Positions 36,368 through 47,857 are shown, numbered from the stretch's first letter. The stretch is 64,000 nt of DNA from Brachionus manjavacas (GCA_019054805.1 JAHQIY010000007.1:4407501-4471500); one strand, 5' to 3'. Numbers and translations are program-made. The notes: generated by a model from the letters alone, not told the origin.

Positions 36368-38270
36368 TAATAATAATAATCTACAGCAGGAATCCTGTGG
36401 AGCGAGACTAGATGTAGTTTCGCTGTGGTAGAATAGTAATCAAAGAAACTTTATTATCAGTCGTCTAAAGAATAAATAATTATTTTGGTCTAAAAAACAT
36501 CTAATTTCAATTAGTATATGCATAATGCTAATGGAAAATGCCTATGAAGTTTTTAGCTAGAAAATTTTTAGTTGAAAAATTTTAAAATTTTATTTTAAAA
36601 ATAGCAGATAAATTGCCAAAATTCAAGGCCGAACTTTTTAACAATACTTTTTAGTTAAGTTGTTCATTTCAAATAGTGAAATGATAAATGAAGAAATAAG
36701 ATACACAAACCAAAAATCTTTGATGCAATTTTAGATTTTTTTTTGGCAAAGATTTGAAAAAATTGATAAATATATTTAAACCAAAATGAAATATCTATTA
36801 GAGAATATATAATTTTACAGAAACGAGCTTTTTTTGGTCTAAAACACAGCATAAATTAAAATATAGACTGAAAAATAATTTCAGCTTGAGAAAATTTAAT
36901 ATTTTTCTATTTAGTATTAATATCTATTGAATAAAAGCTTTTCAGGATTTAAGTTTTTAATTTGTTTATCTCGTTTGGGATTAATTTAAACTAAGTTATT
37001 GTTCTGGATCGATGGATCATTGAAAAAGCGTATTCATACTCTCGAACCTTCTTCTAAAATTTAAGCCATTTTCTCAAATTTTAATTTATTTTTGTATTAA
37101 AATTTTTCATTTAATTTTGAGATCATAGTAATTATTTTTAGTAAATATTTCAAAACCAAAAGCCAAACTTTACAAAAAATCATGAAATTAAAAGAAATTA
37201 GAAATCAGGTCAAATACAAGAAAAGATAATTAACATTTATGGAAAGGAAATTTGCTTTTTTTAGAATAATTATTGATTCTAATTTTTTAAGATTATTTAC
37301 GATGAAAAATATAAAATTCTTGAATTCAAACATTAGTTTAATATGATTTTAATAGTTGTGAACTATGAACTATGTCATCAAAATTAGATTACAAAAATGT
37401 AATAGATGAATATATTTTCAATTTTGATTTTTGGTATTGTACAGATAATTTTTTTTCTCAGTTTCTGGATCGTGATTTTAGACATCAATAAAATTTTAAA
37501 ATGTTAGATTAATTTTAAATTGTTATTTATAAAATTATTTATTTTTGTTAAATGATTCTAACTATTAAGAACTATTGCTAAAAATTAAATTTATATAGCT
37601 TTAATCAACTTAAATTTTCCTTCTGAAGTCGGGGTGAAGTATGGAGAAAAAAATTAAAGAACAAAATTTTAAAAAATTCAAAAAAAAATTGACAGTTTTG
37701 AAAATTCTAAGCTTTAAAATAAAAAAAAAGTTTCATTATGTCAGAAAAAAAAACAATAAACTTTAAATTCAGTACTGTTTTAATATTCGATATATTTTAT
37801 AAAAAAAAATTTGTTTTGCTCCAAACTTCATCAACGCTCTTCTGAACTGATTTTCATTTAATCAAATAATCTAAAACTATTCGAAATTAAAATTCTCTTG
37901 GATGTTTATATGTAAATAAAGAATTCACTTTAATCAATCAATTTTAATTATTTCATCTTTAATCCCAAAAATTGTTTTTTTTTAATTAACTAAAAATTCT
38001 TTGATCATGGCAAATGCATATCATTGTTTAAAAATAATTTCGGAAAATTTTAATTTAACTTTTTTAAGGTTCGAGCAAGGTAATACGGTAATAATACATT
38101 TGCAGTCTGTTGAATATTAAAAATTTTCATTATTCTGCAATTTTGGTAAAATTTCTTAATTGCTAGAAGTTGAAACAAAAAAAATTCTATAATTTTTCTC
38201 CCATGATTAAAACATCAAATGGCTTTGGTTATATACTCCTAAGATGGTCAAGTAATAAAACAAAGAGTTG
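29109..38270. other. 9 kb gene desert
   Basis: Poly-A/T-rich, no host exon recognised. A short plus-strand frame near 33310-33408 (MSKLNFAKSYFRKRIQNPAL, then PSWYAACFSKNK, stop) has a less biased codon mix than its surroundings, but I cannot assign it. Sequence around 29220-29470 is less AT-rich and may be an unrecognised element. Confidence 0.35.
36299..36445 (-). mobile_element. Retrotransposon 3' end with (ATT)n tail
   Basis: A TAA/AAT microsatellite (36299-36380) abuts CTACAGCAGGAATCCTGTGG. On the minus strand this reads as a hairpin (CAGGA/TCCTG), GCTGTAG, then an (ATT)n tail. The same arrangement occurs on the plus strand at 58830-58937. Confidence 0.55.
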
Positions 38271-38275
38271 GTAGC

Positions 38276-38385
38276 CAGAGTTGGTCAAAAGTCAAAGTTG
38301 AAAGTTTAATTCCATAAAATTAAACTCATGACTTGACTTTGAATTGAAAAATAAAGTCAGTTTTAAGTCAAAAATTACTATTTCA
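38276..38385 (+). repeat. MITE-like fragment, AGAGTTGGTCAAAAG family
   Basis: Begins AGAGTTGGTCAAAAGTCAAAG and contains inverted GACTTGACTTTGA, GTCAAAGT and similar words, like the copies at 15641 and 21599. No complete element or target duplication found. Confidence 0.45.
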
Positions 38386-38539
38386 ATTCTCGGTCGCGGC
38401 TTTTAGACAAACAAAAAATCTCTAGTCAATCAATTGACTTAGAACTGAAATGCAAGAATTTGGTAGAATACCTTTTTTGTACCGAAAATGAATATAATTT
38501 TGGTCAAAATTAATCAAATTTTTTAAAAGATTGGTTAGA

Positions 38540-39045
38540 TGTATAAAGTGTATCAATTTTTATAAATGACTTACCTAACGTAGATTTGTGTCTAAACTTT
38601 TGAGAAACTAGATCTAGATACTAGATCTTGTTGATCTTCAAAATGATTAGCTAGTGAAATGGACTTAGGAATGATGATGTTTGGTAGCGTAAAAAATATG
38701 GTATTTATCAACATACATTTCAATATAGATCTCAGAATGCATGACGAATCCCTTGTCCAAACAAAGATGGTGCAAGATACTGATATGCCTGTACTTTATT
38801 GAAAACGTAGCATTTAGTTTCGTTTTTAAATATTGAAGTTTGAAATCTTTAATGTAACTTTTGCAAGGCCATATTTGGAATACTCTATTAATGCCTGATC
38901 AGAAGTGACAAAGGAAGATATTTAAGTAATTTCAAAAGAATTAAACTAAATTAGTTAAAAGAGTCAGGCACTTATGGAGAGAATGAGAAAGATAGGCCTA
39001 GCTAGCTAAGCGACTGGAAGAGACATAGATAATTGAGTTTTTCAA
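38540..39045 (+). mobile_element. Decayed CR1/Jockey reverse-transcriptase C-terminal fragment
   Basis: Peptides in shifting frames follow the usual order of a non-LTR RT: INDLPNVDLCL, MMMFGSVKNMV, then PYLEYSINA, stop, SEVTKEDI, then LWRMRKIGLAS. Several stops and frameshifts; no intact domain. Confidence 0.6.
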
Positions 39046-39788
39046 AATTTTAATTTGTCTGCAAAATCTCATACTTAATAATAAGTTTAATTATAAAATA
39101 ACAATGAGATAAAAAATATAATATTTTCAAGATTTTATTTTATTTTGTACTCTAAACGAATTTTTATAAGTTAAATTCAAATTTTCTATTATTAATACTA
39201 TTAAGAAACGAACATTCTTTTATTTTCAAAAGAAAAATTAATAGGAAATTAATGTTGAATAAACTTTGATTCAGCCAAGAATTAGTTTGAATTGACTCTT
39301 TTTTAAATCTTTTGTCTTCGATTTATCATCTTTTTGTGTTTCCTTCAAAGCTTTAATAAAAAAAATTTATAAATTTTGGCAAGTTTTATTTTATTAAAAA
39401 ATTTTAATTCTTCTATTGTAATATTTTCGCGCAGCATTTCAAATACGCGAATGTCAAGTGATGAACAAAATTGTTGATTTAAATATAATTTTTTTCGCTA
39501 AATCAATTAACATTGTCAAAATATCATTTCTGTCTAGAATACCAATTAACTTAAAAAAGCTCTTGAAGACCAAGTTAGCCAAACTAGATAAGTTAAGAAT
39601 TAATTTTTCAGTCTTTTCGAATTTGCTTAACTCAAATTAATTGCATTCAAGGAATATCTTAAGTAAATTTAATACAGTATTGCTACAATCTAAGATTTAT
39701 GCGGCATCTTGAATTTTAGGATCAAAAAAATCAGATCAAAAAGTATTTTTTTATAACTTTTGAATGGTATTTGATTAAATCTCTCTGC

Positions 39789-39870
39789 AAAATGCTAACT
39801 TATTTATTTATTTTTTTATTTAATTGAATTAAACTCCTTTAAGGAGAATTAAGAAAAAAAATAAAAAAAA
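39789..39870 (-). mobile_element. Non-LTR retrotransposon 3' tail
   Basis: On the minus strand a CTCCTTAAAGGAG hairpin is followed within about 20 nt by an (AAATA/TAAA)n tail (about 39789-39820 on the plus strand). It resembles the other 3' ends in the window; the rest of the element is missing. Confidence 0.45.
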
Positions 39871-40104
39871 GACAAAAAATAAAACTAAATTTTTTTGCGT
39901 TTTTGTGTTTTTTTTTTAAAAATGAAAAAATTATTACCTAAAAATAAAATTTTAAAATAAAAAAGGAACGTTAGTTCAAAAAGAGAAAAAGGCATGAAAG
40001 TTAGGAAGCAAGAAAACTTCAAATTCAAAAATTTCTTTTATTTTGAATTAGCTCATTTAAGAGAGCAAAAAACATGCTAAATATTAGATAAGGCTCTGCA
40101 AAAG

Positions 40105-40200
40105 CTCTGCAATTAAATTGCGCAGTTTTTATTTATTTGTTTTCTGTTCTGAGCTAGAGCTCCTTCAGAAAAAATTGTTAGCGGCTGGCGCTTTTAATTG
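40105..40200 (-). mobile_element. Non-LTR retrotransposon 3' end, same family as 52165-53312
   Basis: Minus strand: TCTGAAGGAGCTCTAGCTCA followed by GAACAGAAAACAAATAAATAAA, nearly the 3' terminus found on the plus strand at 53255-53312. A very short dead-on-arrival copy. Confidence 0.7.
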
Positions 40201-40570
40201 TTGATAAAAATAATAAAAGTCCTAGAATAGCTTAGAACTTAAGTTGCCAGTCTAATTTATGACTTAAAACTTATTCTATGGTTAGATCCTTAAAGTCATA
40301 GAAAATGGCTCCAAATTTGTTATATTATTTTTTTTAAAAATATATTTGATTTTATTGTTATTTTGCTGAGCTTGTTTTTCTTGATGAATTAACGAATAAA
40401 ATATTTATAAGAATTTAAAATAGTCTTTAAATCATGACACCTGGAAAACAAAAACAGTTTAGTGACAGACCTCGAACTAGCCGTCATCAAAATTTAAAAA
40501 AAAATAAAGTAAATAAAATTAGATCAAATAAAAATAAAGTAAATAAGCTAAAATAATATGTAAAGAAAGT

Positions 40571-40923
40571 GGCAATGTGAAATATTAGTACAAAAATTAC
40601 AGAACAAAAAGTGAAAACGCTATAATTTTTTTTCTAATTGTGAAAAAATGGTTCTGTAAACAGTACAATATTGTACAAATTTTTTAGACACGAATACCAA
40701 GCTCTGCAAAAACTCTGCATTTTTCTGTAAAATGCACACCATCAAAAAATATATGATTAATATATGCAATAAATTGCAGAGTTTTTACAGAGCTTGGTAT
40801 TCGTGTCTAAAAAATTTGTACAATATTGTACTGTTTACAGAACCATTTTTTCACAATTAGAAAAAAAATTATAGCGTTTTCACTTTTTGTTCTGTAATTT
40901 TTGTACTAATATTTCACATTGCC
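40571..40923. mobile_element. Mutator-like fold-back element with 9-bp target duplication
   Basis: 353 bp. Arms of about 150 bp (40571-40720 and 40775-40923) are inverted repeats with about one mismatch over most of their length; the short loop is A/T-rich. The ends read GGCAATGTGAAATATTAG. AAAGAAAGT is duplicated exactly at 40562-40570 and 40924-40932. Long terminal repeats plus a 9-bp duplication are the marks of Mutator-like elements. No coding capacity. Confidence 0.88.
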
Positions 40924-41303
40924 AAAGAAAGTTTAAATTATTGTGACTTCTAAGATATTTATTAGGATTTATTTTAATGAAAATTCCTAATTAATTTATT
41001 TTAAGGCACTAATTGACTATTTTTATCACCAAAATATTTATTCAGTACCCTTATTGATTATTAATTTTATAATTCTTTTTATTTATCACCTACTTTGGAA
41101 TTCTTGTTCGACCAAGATAAAAAAAATAGTGAAAATTTCAATAAAAGAAAAATTGAAAGTTAAAAATAAACGATCCTCTACAAATATCCCCAAATCTTTC
41201 AAGAAATTTTTTATAAGCAAAAAATAATAAATAAAAACTTAAATAAAACCAAATTAAAAATCTAAATAAAACTAAGTGAATAAAAACTTTAAAATAACGC
41301 TAA

Positions 41304-41784
41304 AATGTTGGAATCTATCATTTCTACAACCGATGAGCCATCTATCATCTTAATCAGGAACTCAAAACAACACAAGATAAAAAAAACATTCAGCACCAAA
41401 GAGATTTACTGAACAAGCGACTCATTAAAAGAATTAACAAAAAAGCAATGTCGTGAGTTTTTCTAAGCGAAAAAGATAAAAAAAAATATATCACGTTTTG
41501 ACAGCATGCTGAACTCAATTAATCGCATCAACACAATTCGTTTAGATTTAAACTGCTGGGATTGAAGCATTTGTGATTGTTGGATGAAAAATTGGATGAA
41601 AATCTACAAATGCAATCATATTATCGCTTTAGCTTCTCGTTTAAAACTTTGGAGCTCTTCTGAATTAGCTTATTCTATTCCAATTAAGCATTAACGAAAA
41701 CAAGGACAACCAGCAGCAACAGCGAGCGCCTTAATCAGACAGCTCAACGAAACCCAGCCTTTTTTTTCTTTACTTTAATCAAAA
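41304..41784 (+). pseudogene. Dead transposase C-terminus with SWIM zinc finger (Mutator-like)
   Basis: One plus-strand frame is open except for four in-frame stops (after EIY, REFF, NCWD and IPIKH). It starts MLESIISTTDEPSIILIRNS. Near 41580-41625 CDCWMKNWMKIYKCNHIIAL has the CxC...CxH spacing of a SWIM finger, and further on comes RKQGQPAATASALIRQ. SWIM fingers sit at the C-terminus of Mutator-like transposases, and a basic Gly/Pro tail is common there. Inference: relic of an autonomous partner of the fold-back element 0.4 kb away. Confidence 0.6.
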
Positions 41785-41861
41785 TAAATGACAATATAAA
41801 ATATCCTGAGTCTTAATTAATTACTTTAGTTTATTTTTTTAAATATATTGATGACTTAATC

Positions 41862-42776
41862 GGGTCTTGTTGCTTATATGGCCAATTGGCCAGGCAAATT
41901 AACTTTTTGTCAATAAGTGGCCAAAAAAAATTTATTGAAAAAAAAAAATTTCCTGCCCAATTTAAAAAATTCGTGTCCAATCAATAAAAAATATGGCCAA
42001 TTTCAAACAAAATCATCTAATTTTTTCTTTTCCTCAAGTTATAATTTTTATGATTTATGCAATTATTTTCAGTCTCATTACCTTGATCGGTTTTTGTGTC
42101 TTCTTTTCTTGGTCTTCCTCTCCTTTTTTTTCCTCCACTCTTGTTTGACTTAACAACTTCTGAAACGACTTGATGCTCTTTGATGGGAATTGAGCTAACA
42201 GTTACCAAATCAGACGCTGTTGTTTTTCTCGCACTAGTACACGGAATTTCAACTAATTCAACTTCATCTTCACCACCGGACTCATACAAAGGGAGTTCAG
42301 TTGTATTCCTATCTACTTCTTCTGCATCAAATTTATATATCAACTTTAAAATCGATTTGAGACATATTGAATGCTTCGAAGAATGTACCAGTTCGAATTG
42401 AACGCCTAGTTGAACACTTAGAACATCGTAAACCATAACTGTCAATTACGTCTTTTCTTGGTTGCAATTTCAAACGATTAGAACACTTAATACAATTTAG
42501 TTCGCTAGGAATCAACTTGCGATCTTGCAACTATGAGATAACTTCTAAGTTATCTTTGGATTCAAAGATTTCATTTATTTTTGTCTGTTTATCTGATGAA
42601 TTATTCATTTTTAAAATTTTCGTTCTCTAAGTTTTAATTTTTTCTTAATTTAAAATTGTTGATAAATTAAAATAACAAACAATATTAATCTTAATTAAAA
42701 TATTGACGGCCAATAAATTAGGTTTTTTGGCCACTAATTGACAAAAAGTTAATTGGCCATATAAGCAACAAGACCC
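41862..42776. mobile_element. Merlin/IS1595-type deletion derivative with 8-bp target duplication
   Basis: 915 bp. Terminal inverted repeats start GGGTCTTGTTGCTTATATGG at both ends and continue as ..AACTTTTTGTCAAT.AGTGGCC, with an 11-bp insertion in the left copy. ACTTAATC is duplicated exactly at 41854-41861 and 42777-42784. An 8-bp duplication and the zinc-ribbon protein inside fit the Merlin superfamily. It is non-autonomous: the catalytic domain is missing. Confidence 0.85.
42017..42608 (-). pseudogene. Broken ISXO2-like transposase, DDE domain lost
   Basis: ATG at 42608 (MNNSSDKQTKINEIFES). A TAG stop interrupts near 42535, then LNCIKCSNRLKLQPRKD and LRCSKCSTRRSIRTGTFFEA, which is the Cys4 zinc ribbon and RTGTFFE motif of IS1595/Merlin transposases. 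At about 42340 the reading shifts frame, and the remaining 110 residues are an acidic tail ending in an AT-hook (GKKRRGRPRK). The whole DDE catalytic core that should separate the two parts is absent, as expected from an internal deletion. Confidence 0.75.
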
Positions 42777-43079
42777 ACTTAATCATTATAATATCGAAAT
42801 TCATTAAAAATATACATATAATATTAAAATAGCGGAAAATTCACTATTTTATCGTGCATTTTTATTATTTTATCTTACATGTAAATTACCTCCCCTTTTT
42901 TTGCTGACGATTTCTGTATTTGGTACACACTCAGATCAAAGAAGGAGATAAAAAGGTCTTCCGAAAAAGTAAATAACAGTAGATACCTTCATAAAAAAAT
43001 TAACATTTTGGGAAAAATAAAAGGAGTGATTCAATTCTAAAAAAAAAGTACAAAATAATTTAAACGAGCCTATCACTAT

Positions 43080-43811
43080 ATTACAAATTAAAAATGCCTT
43101 AAACTAAAAGAACTAGCGGGTTCTGGTCTAGATCGTATTCACAACCAAATGTTAAAAAATTTACCTCTACTTTATTTGAAATAAGTATTCTCTTTGACAC
43201 GAGTTTGGAACTAGGCTAAGTTCCAAAATTCTGGAAAATAGCAAGTATAACCATGATACCAAAGGAAATCTTCTCCCACTCAAGACCTTAATAACTATCG
43301 TCCAATTAGCAAGGCAAGTTTGAGGAACAAAATATGATCGTTGAGAAAAAAACTTGAGCTAAAATCAATCTTGACCTTAAAATTAATGGTAACAATTTAA
43401 ACAATTAGTCAAAAGCCAGATTCTTAGGCAATACAATGGACTCAAAACCTTCCTTTGGTTCAATGGTAGATAAATTAAAAGAGCACTAAAACTCAAGACT
43501 TAATATAATAAAACATAAAATTAGGGGTTTAAAAACAAAAACATTAGGTAATCTTTACAAATCTTTGATAGGATCAATCTTAAGTTATTCTTTTCCTTGT
43601 TTAAATTCATTCTCAGAAACTAATATCAAAAAAATACAAGCTCTTCAAAATTTAGCAGTTCGATCTATTAAAGCTGTAAAATGATACCCCCTCCACTCCA
43701 ATATTATGCACCAAGAGGCTTTCAATAAACAACTTAAGGTCTCAAATCGACTTTTTGAGTTGAGTAAGAGATATGTCAGGGCAGGATTGAGTCATTCTGT
43801 TCCATTGGTCG
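43080..43811 (+). mobile_element. Decayed non-LTR retrotransposon
   Basis: Plus-strand pieces in RT order: VPKFWKIASITMIPKE, NNYRPIS, then ILGNTMDSKPSFGSM, YKSLIGSILSYSFPCLNSF, KKIQALQNLAVRSIK, FELSKRYVRAGLSHSVPL. Many stops and indels. Close to the element at 52165-53312 over the last 100 codons (LYKSLM.SIL.YSFPCLN). It is cut off at 43811 by a hAT-type terminus. Confidence 0.75.
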
Positions 43812-44300
43812 CAGTGGCGGCGCCAGAAAGTTGAAATGATGTGGCAAACTTCAAAACCAAAGCATGAGGGATATAATTGGTGCGGGGAGGGAGGACTTTT
43901 AAAGAAAGTAATGAAATTTAAAAATCGGTCTTTTAAAAAATTGTTATTTTATTTATCAAGTTCAAAATATAATACAGCAAAAATTTTACTAATTAAACAA
44001 AATTAAATAAAAAATAATCAAAAAAATTTTTGTATCCTATTCTTTTGCCTAGCATAAATTTCTTGTAATTCAGATGACTTAATATTCATTAGGCTTATTT
44101 AATTTAATCTTTCTCAACCTGTCCTGCTTTGTAGGCAATTTTTTATTCTTTTATAGCAGAAAAAGTTCCTTCTGTCCCGCATTTAAAATTGCGAGTGTTA
44201 AGTAAATTAGGAAAAGTCTAAAAATGCTCAAATCTGTAGGGACAACTTTCTTGTTGAGTAACCGGAGCTCAGAATCAGACATGATAACTAGCTTTTAAAA
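43812..44300 (-). mobile_element. hAT element relic: terminus plus decayed transposase C-terminus
   Basis: At 43812 the sequence CAGTGGCGGCGCCAGAAAGT has the form of a hAT terminal inverted repeat and interrupts a retrotransposon. On the minus strand about 44290-44040, LNKKVVPTDLSIFRLFLIYL..AILNAGQKELFLL.KNKKLPTKQDRL resembles the C-terminal dimerisation block of hAT transposases, with stops. The other terminus was not found. Confidence 0.45.
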
Positions 44301-44727
44301 TACTACCAAAAAAAGTTCGACTAAAACGTAAATTTAATCATAAATTTTGAAATTATGCTTTATAACACTTTATTGTATCAAATAAATAACTAATTAAAAT
44401 TTTTTTAAGACTAGAATATTGGAACAATTTTTATAAATCATCTATTGATTATTTTATAAATCTGATCAAAATTTTATGTAATCAGAATATTTTTTAGAAA
44501 AAAATAATGATTATTAATTTGCACTATAAGATGCTTATCTACAATTATAATAAATTAATATACAGTATTGATTGGAAAATTTGACGATAATTCAGGTTAA
44601 ATGCCGTAAAATCGCTAAAGAAAAAACTCACGAATTTACAAAAATTTTGGAAAATTATCGTAAAAGTCTGCTACTAATTTATTATTAGTTAAAGTTATGG
44701 ATTCGTTTTAAAATATTTATTAAATAA

Positions 44728-44983
44728 AATAAGATTGAATTTAAAGACAATTAATAACAAGGATACCTTAATTTAATTTATATCCAATTCTTGATTAATA
44801 CTAGTATAGTATTTAAATAAAATATTTAAAAACGTTATAAAACGAGATGTTAATTAAAACTAGATGGAAAAATAATTTAATGCTTTTAAATCTCATATAT
44901 ATTCATTGCTACTTGATATTAGATCTTTTGGATAACTAAAGCATATTAATGTTATAAAACAAATAACAAATGTTATTGTATTA
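44728..44983. repeat. 256-bp direct repeat, left copy
   Basis: Identical to 47858-48113 except for about 3 mismatches (for example GGATAACTAAAGC against GGATATCTAAGGC). The two copies exactly bracket the CR1-like element, so they look like a very long target-site duplication. No LTR features or coding potential. Confidence 0.9.
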
Positions 44984-47857
44984 GTAGTAGTAGTAATATG
45001 AACTGCAACTCGGAAAAAATACCCGAGCAGAGCTCTAATGAGCTATAGCAGTCGCTACTTTTTTCACAAGCCAAGCATCTAATTTCGACTTAAAAATGTT
45101 CAACGTTCTTGCGCTAACTATTTCTTCCGGCAATTGGTTCCATATGTTTACAACTCTATTTGTGAAAAAATGGAAACGCGAGGAACAGTTTTTTATCTGT
45201 TCACGACGTAGAGTCTTTGAATGCCTTCTTAAGCCGTATACTTGACCACTTTGACCATAGGTTAATCCATTATTAAACTCAACTAACTCAATTTTATTAT
45301 TTAATTTGAACAATTGGATCAAATCTCCTCTCAATCTTCTCTTAGTTAGGTCCGTCAGGCCGAATTTAATTAAGCGAGTTGATTAAGGAAGGCGCTTTAA
45401 ATTTGGAACTAACTTAGTTGCTCTCCGTTGAATCTTTTCTATCATATCGATATCTTTTTTCAGGTAAGGGCACCAAGAGGTTATGGCAAATTCTAAGTGA
45501 GGTCTAACCATTGAAGTGTACAGTAGTTTAATGTTGTTTACATTGGGATATCTGAGCGATTTTTTCAGCATACCCAGAATCCTGTTAGCGTTAGCTGTGA
45601 CATATATTACTTGAGTGTCCCATTTTAGGTCATTTTTGATAAATATACCGAGATCTTTTTCGCAAACTGATTTATTAAGTGGAAATGACTCCATTGTGTA
45701 ATCATGTTTTGAGTTATTAAGACCAAAATGGACAACTTTACATTTCTCGACATTAAGCTGAGCAGACCAGTCTCGTGACCACTTACATATATTATCAATG
45801 TCAAATTGTAACTTGTATTTAGAGGAAGAATCTACAATTGTGGCTATAATCTTGTTGTCATCCGCGTACGCTTTCGAGCTATTTTGAATACACTCAAGTA
45901 AGTCATTTATGTATAAAATGAATAAAATGGGACCAAGGACAGAACCTTGAGGAACTCCGCTTGTGACTTCCGCCCATTCTGATTTTGCTTCGCCAAGTAC
46001 GATTTGTTGTGATCGCCCAGTTAGAAATGAACTTATCCAGTTTATCAAACGCTCATTAAAGCCATAAAATTTAAGTTTAAAAACTAACTTTGAATGTGAA
46101 ACCTTGTCGAAGGCTTTTGCAAAATCGGTGTACACCACATCCACGGGGTAGCCATTTGACAAGGCATGTGTAATCAGGTCCAGTGTCTCAAGTAAATTTG
46201 TACTGCAGGATCTCTTTTGAAGAAAGCCGTGCTGAGCTTTCACGATGAGCCTATTATCTAGCAAGTGTTTGAGCATGACCTCTTTTATTTATTTTATTTA
46301 TTTATTTATTCAATGAACGCCTTGTAGGCGATGTAAAAAAAAAAAAATTTAAAAATAAAAATAAAATTAATAATCGTAAGACAAAAGAATTGAAACATCC
46401 GATAATTTTAATTTTAAATGTTAATGTTTACTACTTTATTTTAATTTCAATAATTATTATTCTTCTTTTTACTATTTTTCTTTTCTCTTTTCTCTTTTCT
46501 TCTTTTAATAGACCTTCCTTGACTTTACAGAGGATACTAGTAAGCGAGATCGGTCGATCATTTGAAGGTTGTAATCTGTTTCCTCCTTTATGAAGAGGGG
46601 TAACATAAGCCTTTTTCCAGATGTTTGGTACTGTTCCAGTCACAAAGGACTCGTGAAAAATAAGGGAAATCGGAAGTGAAAATGCTTTAGCGCAACTTCT
46701 AAGGACTAAGCTGTTTATCATGTCTGGTCCCATGGACTTATTTGGGTCCAAATTTTCGAGTGTGTTAGTAATTTTGTTAATGCTAAACAATTCCACTGGA
46801 TCGGGGTCACATACCTTTGTGGTTTTGTAGAAAAACTCCGGAAAATTTGAATTAACATCTTTGTTAAAAACTGATTTAAAGTAATCATTTAAATAATTCG
46901 TAATCTCTGTAGCATCCGTCGTGATGCTATTTGAACTCGTAATGTTCAATGCTTTAATCGAGTTATTTACTGTCATTTTACCATTAATATAATTGAATAC
47001 AAGCTTTGGATTTTTTTTTGCATTCATTGCTAGGTTATTTTCGTATCTTCGTACTGCTTCTTTAATTGCAAATTGACATTCTTTATTTATGCGTCTATAT
47101 ATAGTTTCTTTTTCGGTTGACCAGCCACTTGTCATATATGCTTGCCATGCTGAATACTTTTTACGACTGATTTTTCTTAAATCTAAATTTAGCCAAGGCT
47201 TTTGTTTTTTGTTTGAGCACCTTTTTGGAACAAACATATCTACAGCCAAACTATAATATGATCTGAATTTCTCAAACATTTGATCCACTGTCAAGTTAGA
47301 CAAAATATGATCCCATTTTACTTCATTAATGAATCGTGATAAAGACTCGAAATCACCTTTTCGATAGTTAAATGATGATGAAGTAAACTTTGTATCCCTT
47401 TTCTTTCTTGATTTAAGCTCGTAATTCCAAGTTAGCGAGTGATGACCCCTTTCTAACAAACCAAGTGGTGGACCATGAGTTATGTTATAAATTCGCTCAG
47501 GACATTCTGTAATAACTAAATCTAAAACATTTTTTGAGTCATGTCTTTACACTTGGAAAGTTGGATCCCTAACATTTTGCGTATAAAAGCAATCATCAAG
47601 CGCTTCCAATAAGGAGTATTCAAATGACTGATCATCTAATGGACAATAATTAAAAGCACTAGGATTCCACGCAATATTCGGACAATTGAGGTCACCACAC
47701 AGCAGAATTCCAGTGTATTTTGATTGGCTCATAATTTGATTTGATTTTCTTATACTTTCTATTAACTTTTTGGTATTACAATGCGCTGAAGGCCTGTAAA
47801 GACAACCTAATAGTATAAGTTCGCCTGATACTTTTAAACCACACCACTTTTGCTCTT
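44984..47857 (-). mobile_element. CR1/Jockey-type non-LTR retrotransposon, 5'-truncated, nearly intact ORF
   Basis: Minus-strand ORF. 47850-47460: C-terminal part of the endonuclease (LLGCLYRPSAHC, LLCGDLNCPNIAW, DLVITECPERI). 47459-46520: linker and RT fingers (WKKAYVTPLHKGGN, NDRPISLTSILCKV). 46276-45386: palm and thumb (VVYTDFAKAFDKVSH, GVPQGSVLGPILFILYINDL, AYADDNKI, VRPHLEFAITSWCPYLKKDI). 45382-45035: C-terminus (LRGDLIQLF, RVVNIWNQLPEEIV). Only two in-frame stops (about 47548 and 45384) and one nested insertion break it, so it is fairly young. The truncated 5' end abuts the right 256-bp repeat; the 3' end carries a CTCGG/CCGAG hairpin and a (TAC)n tail at about 44985-44998. Confidence 0.9.
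46283..46515 (-). mobile_element. Nested retroelement 3' fragment inside the CR1-like element
   Basis: About 230 bp of foreign sequence splits the RT between SILCKVKE and VMLKHLLDN. On the minus strand it ends GCCTACAAGGC (a hairpin) and an (AAATA)n tail next to GACCT, and GACCT is also found at the other edge (46511-46515), a possible short target duplication. Confidence 0.7.

Noticed and set aside
36299..36380. Microsatellite as an independent feature
   Set aside because: Better explained as the tail of a minus-strand retroelement, given the hairpin and the matching copy at 58830.
34875..36852. Minus-strand frames of 60-70 codons in the gene desert
   Set aside because: Low-complexity A/T-rich peptides with no splice context or recognisable motif.
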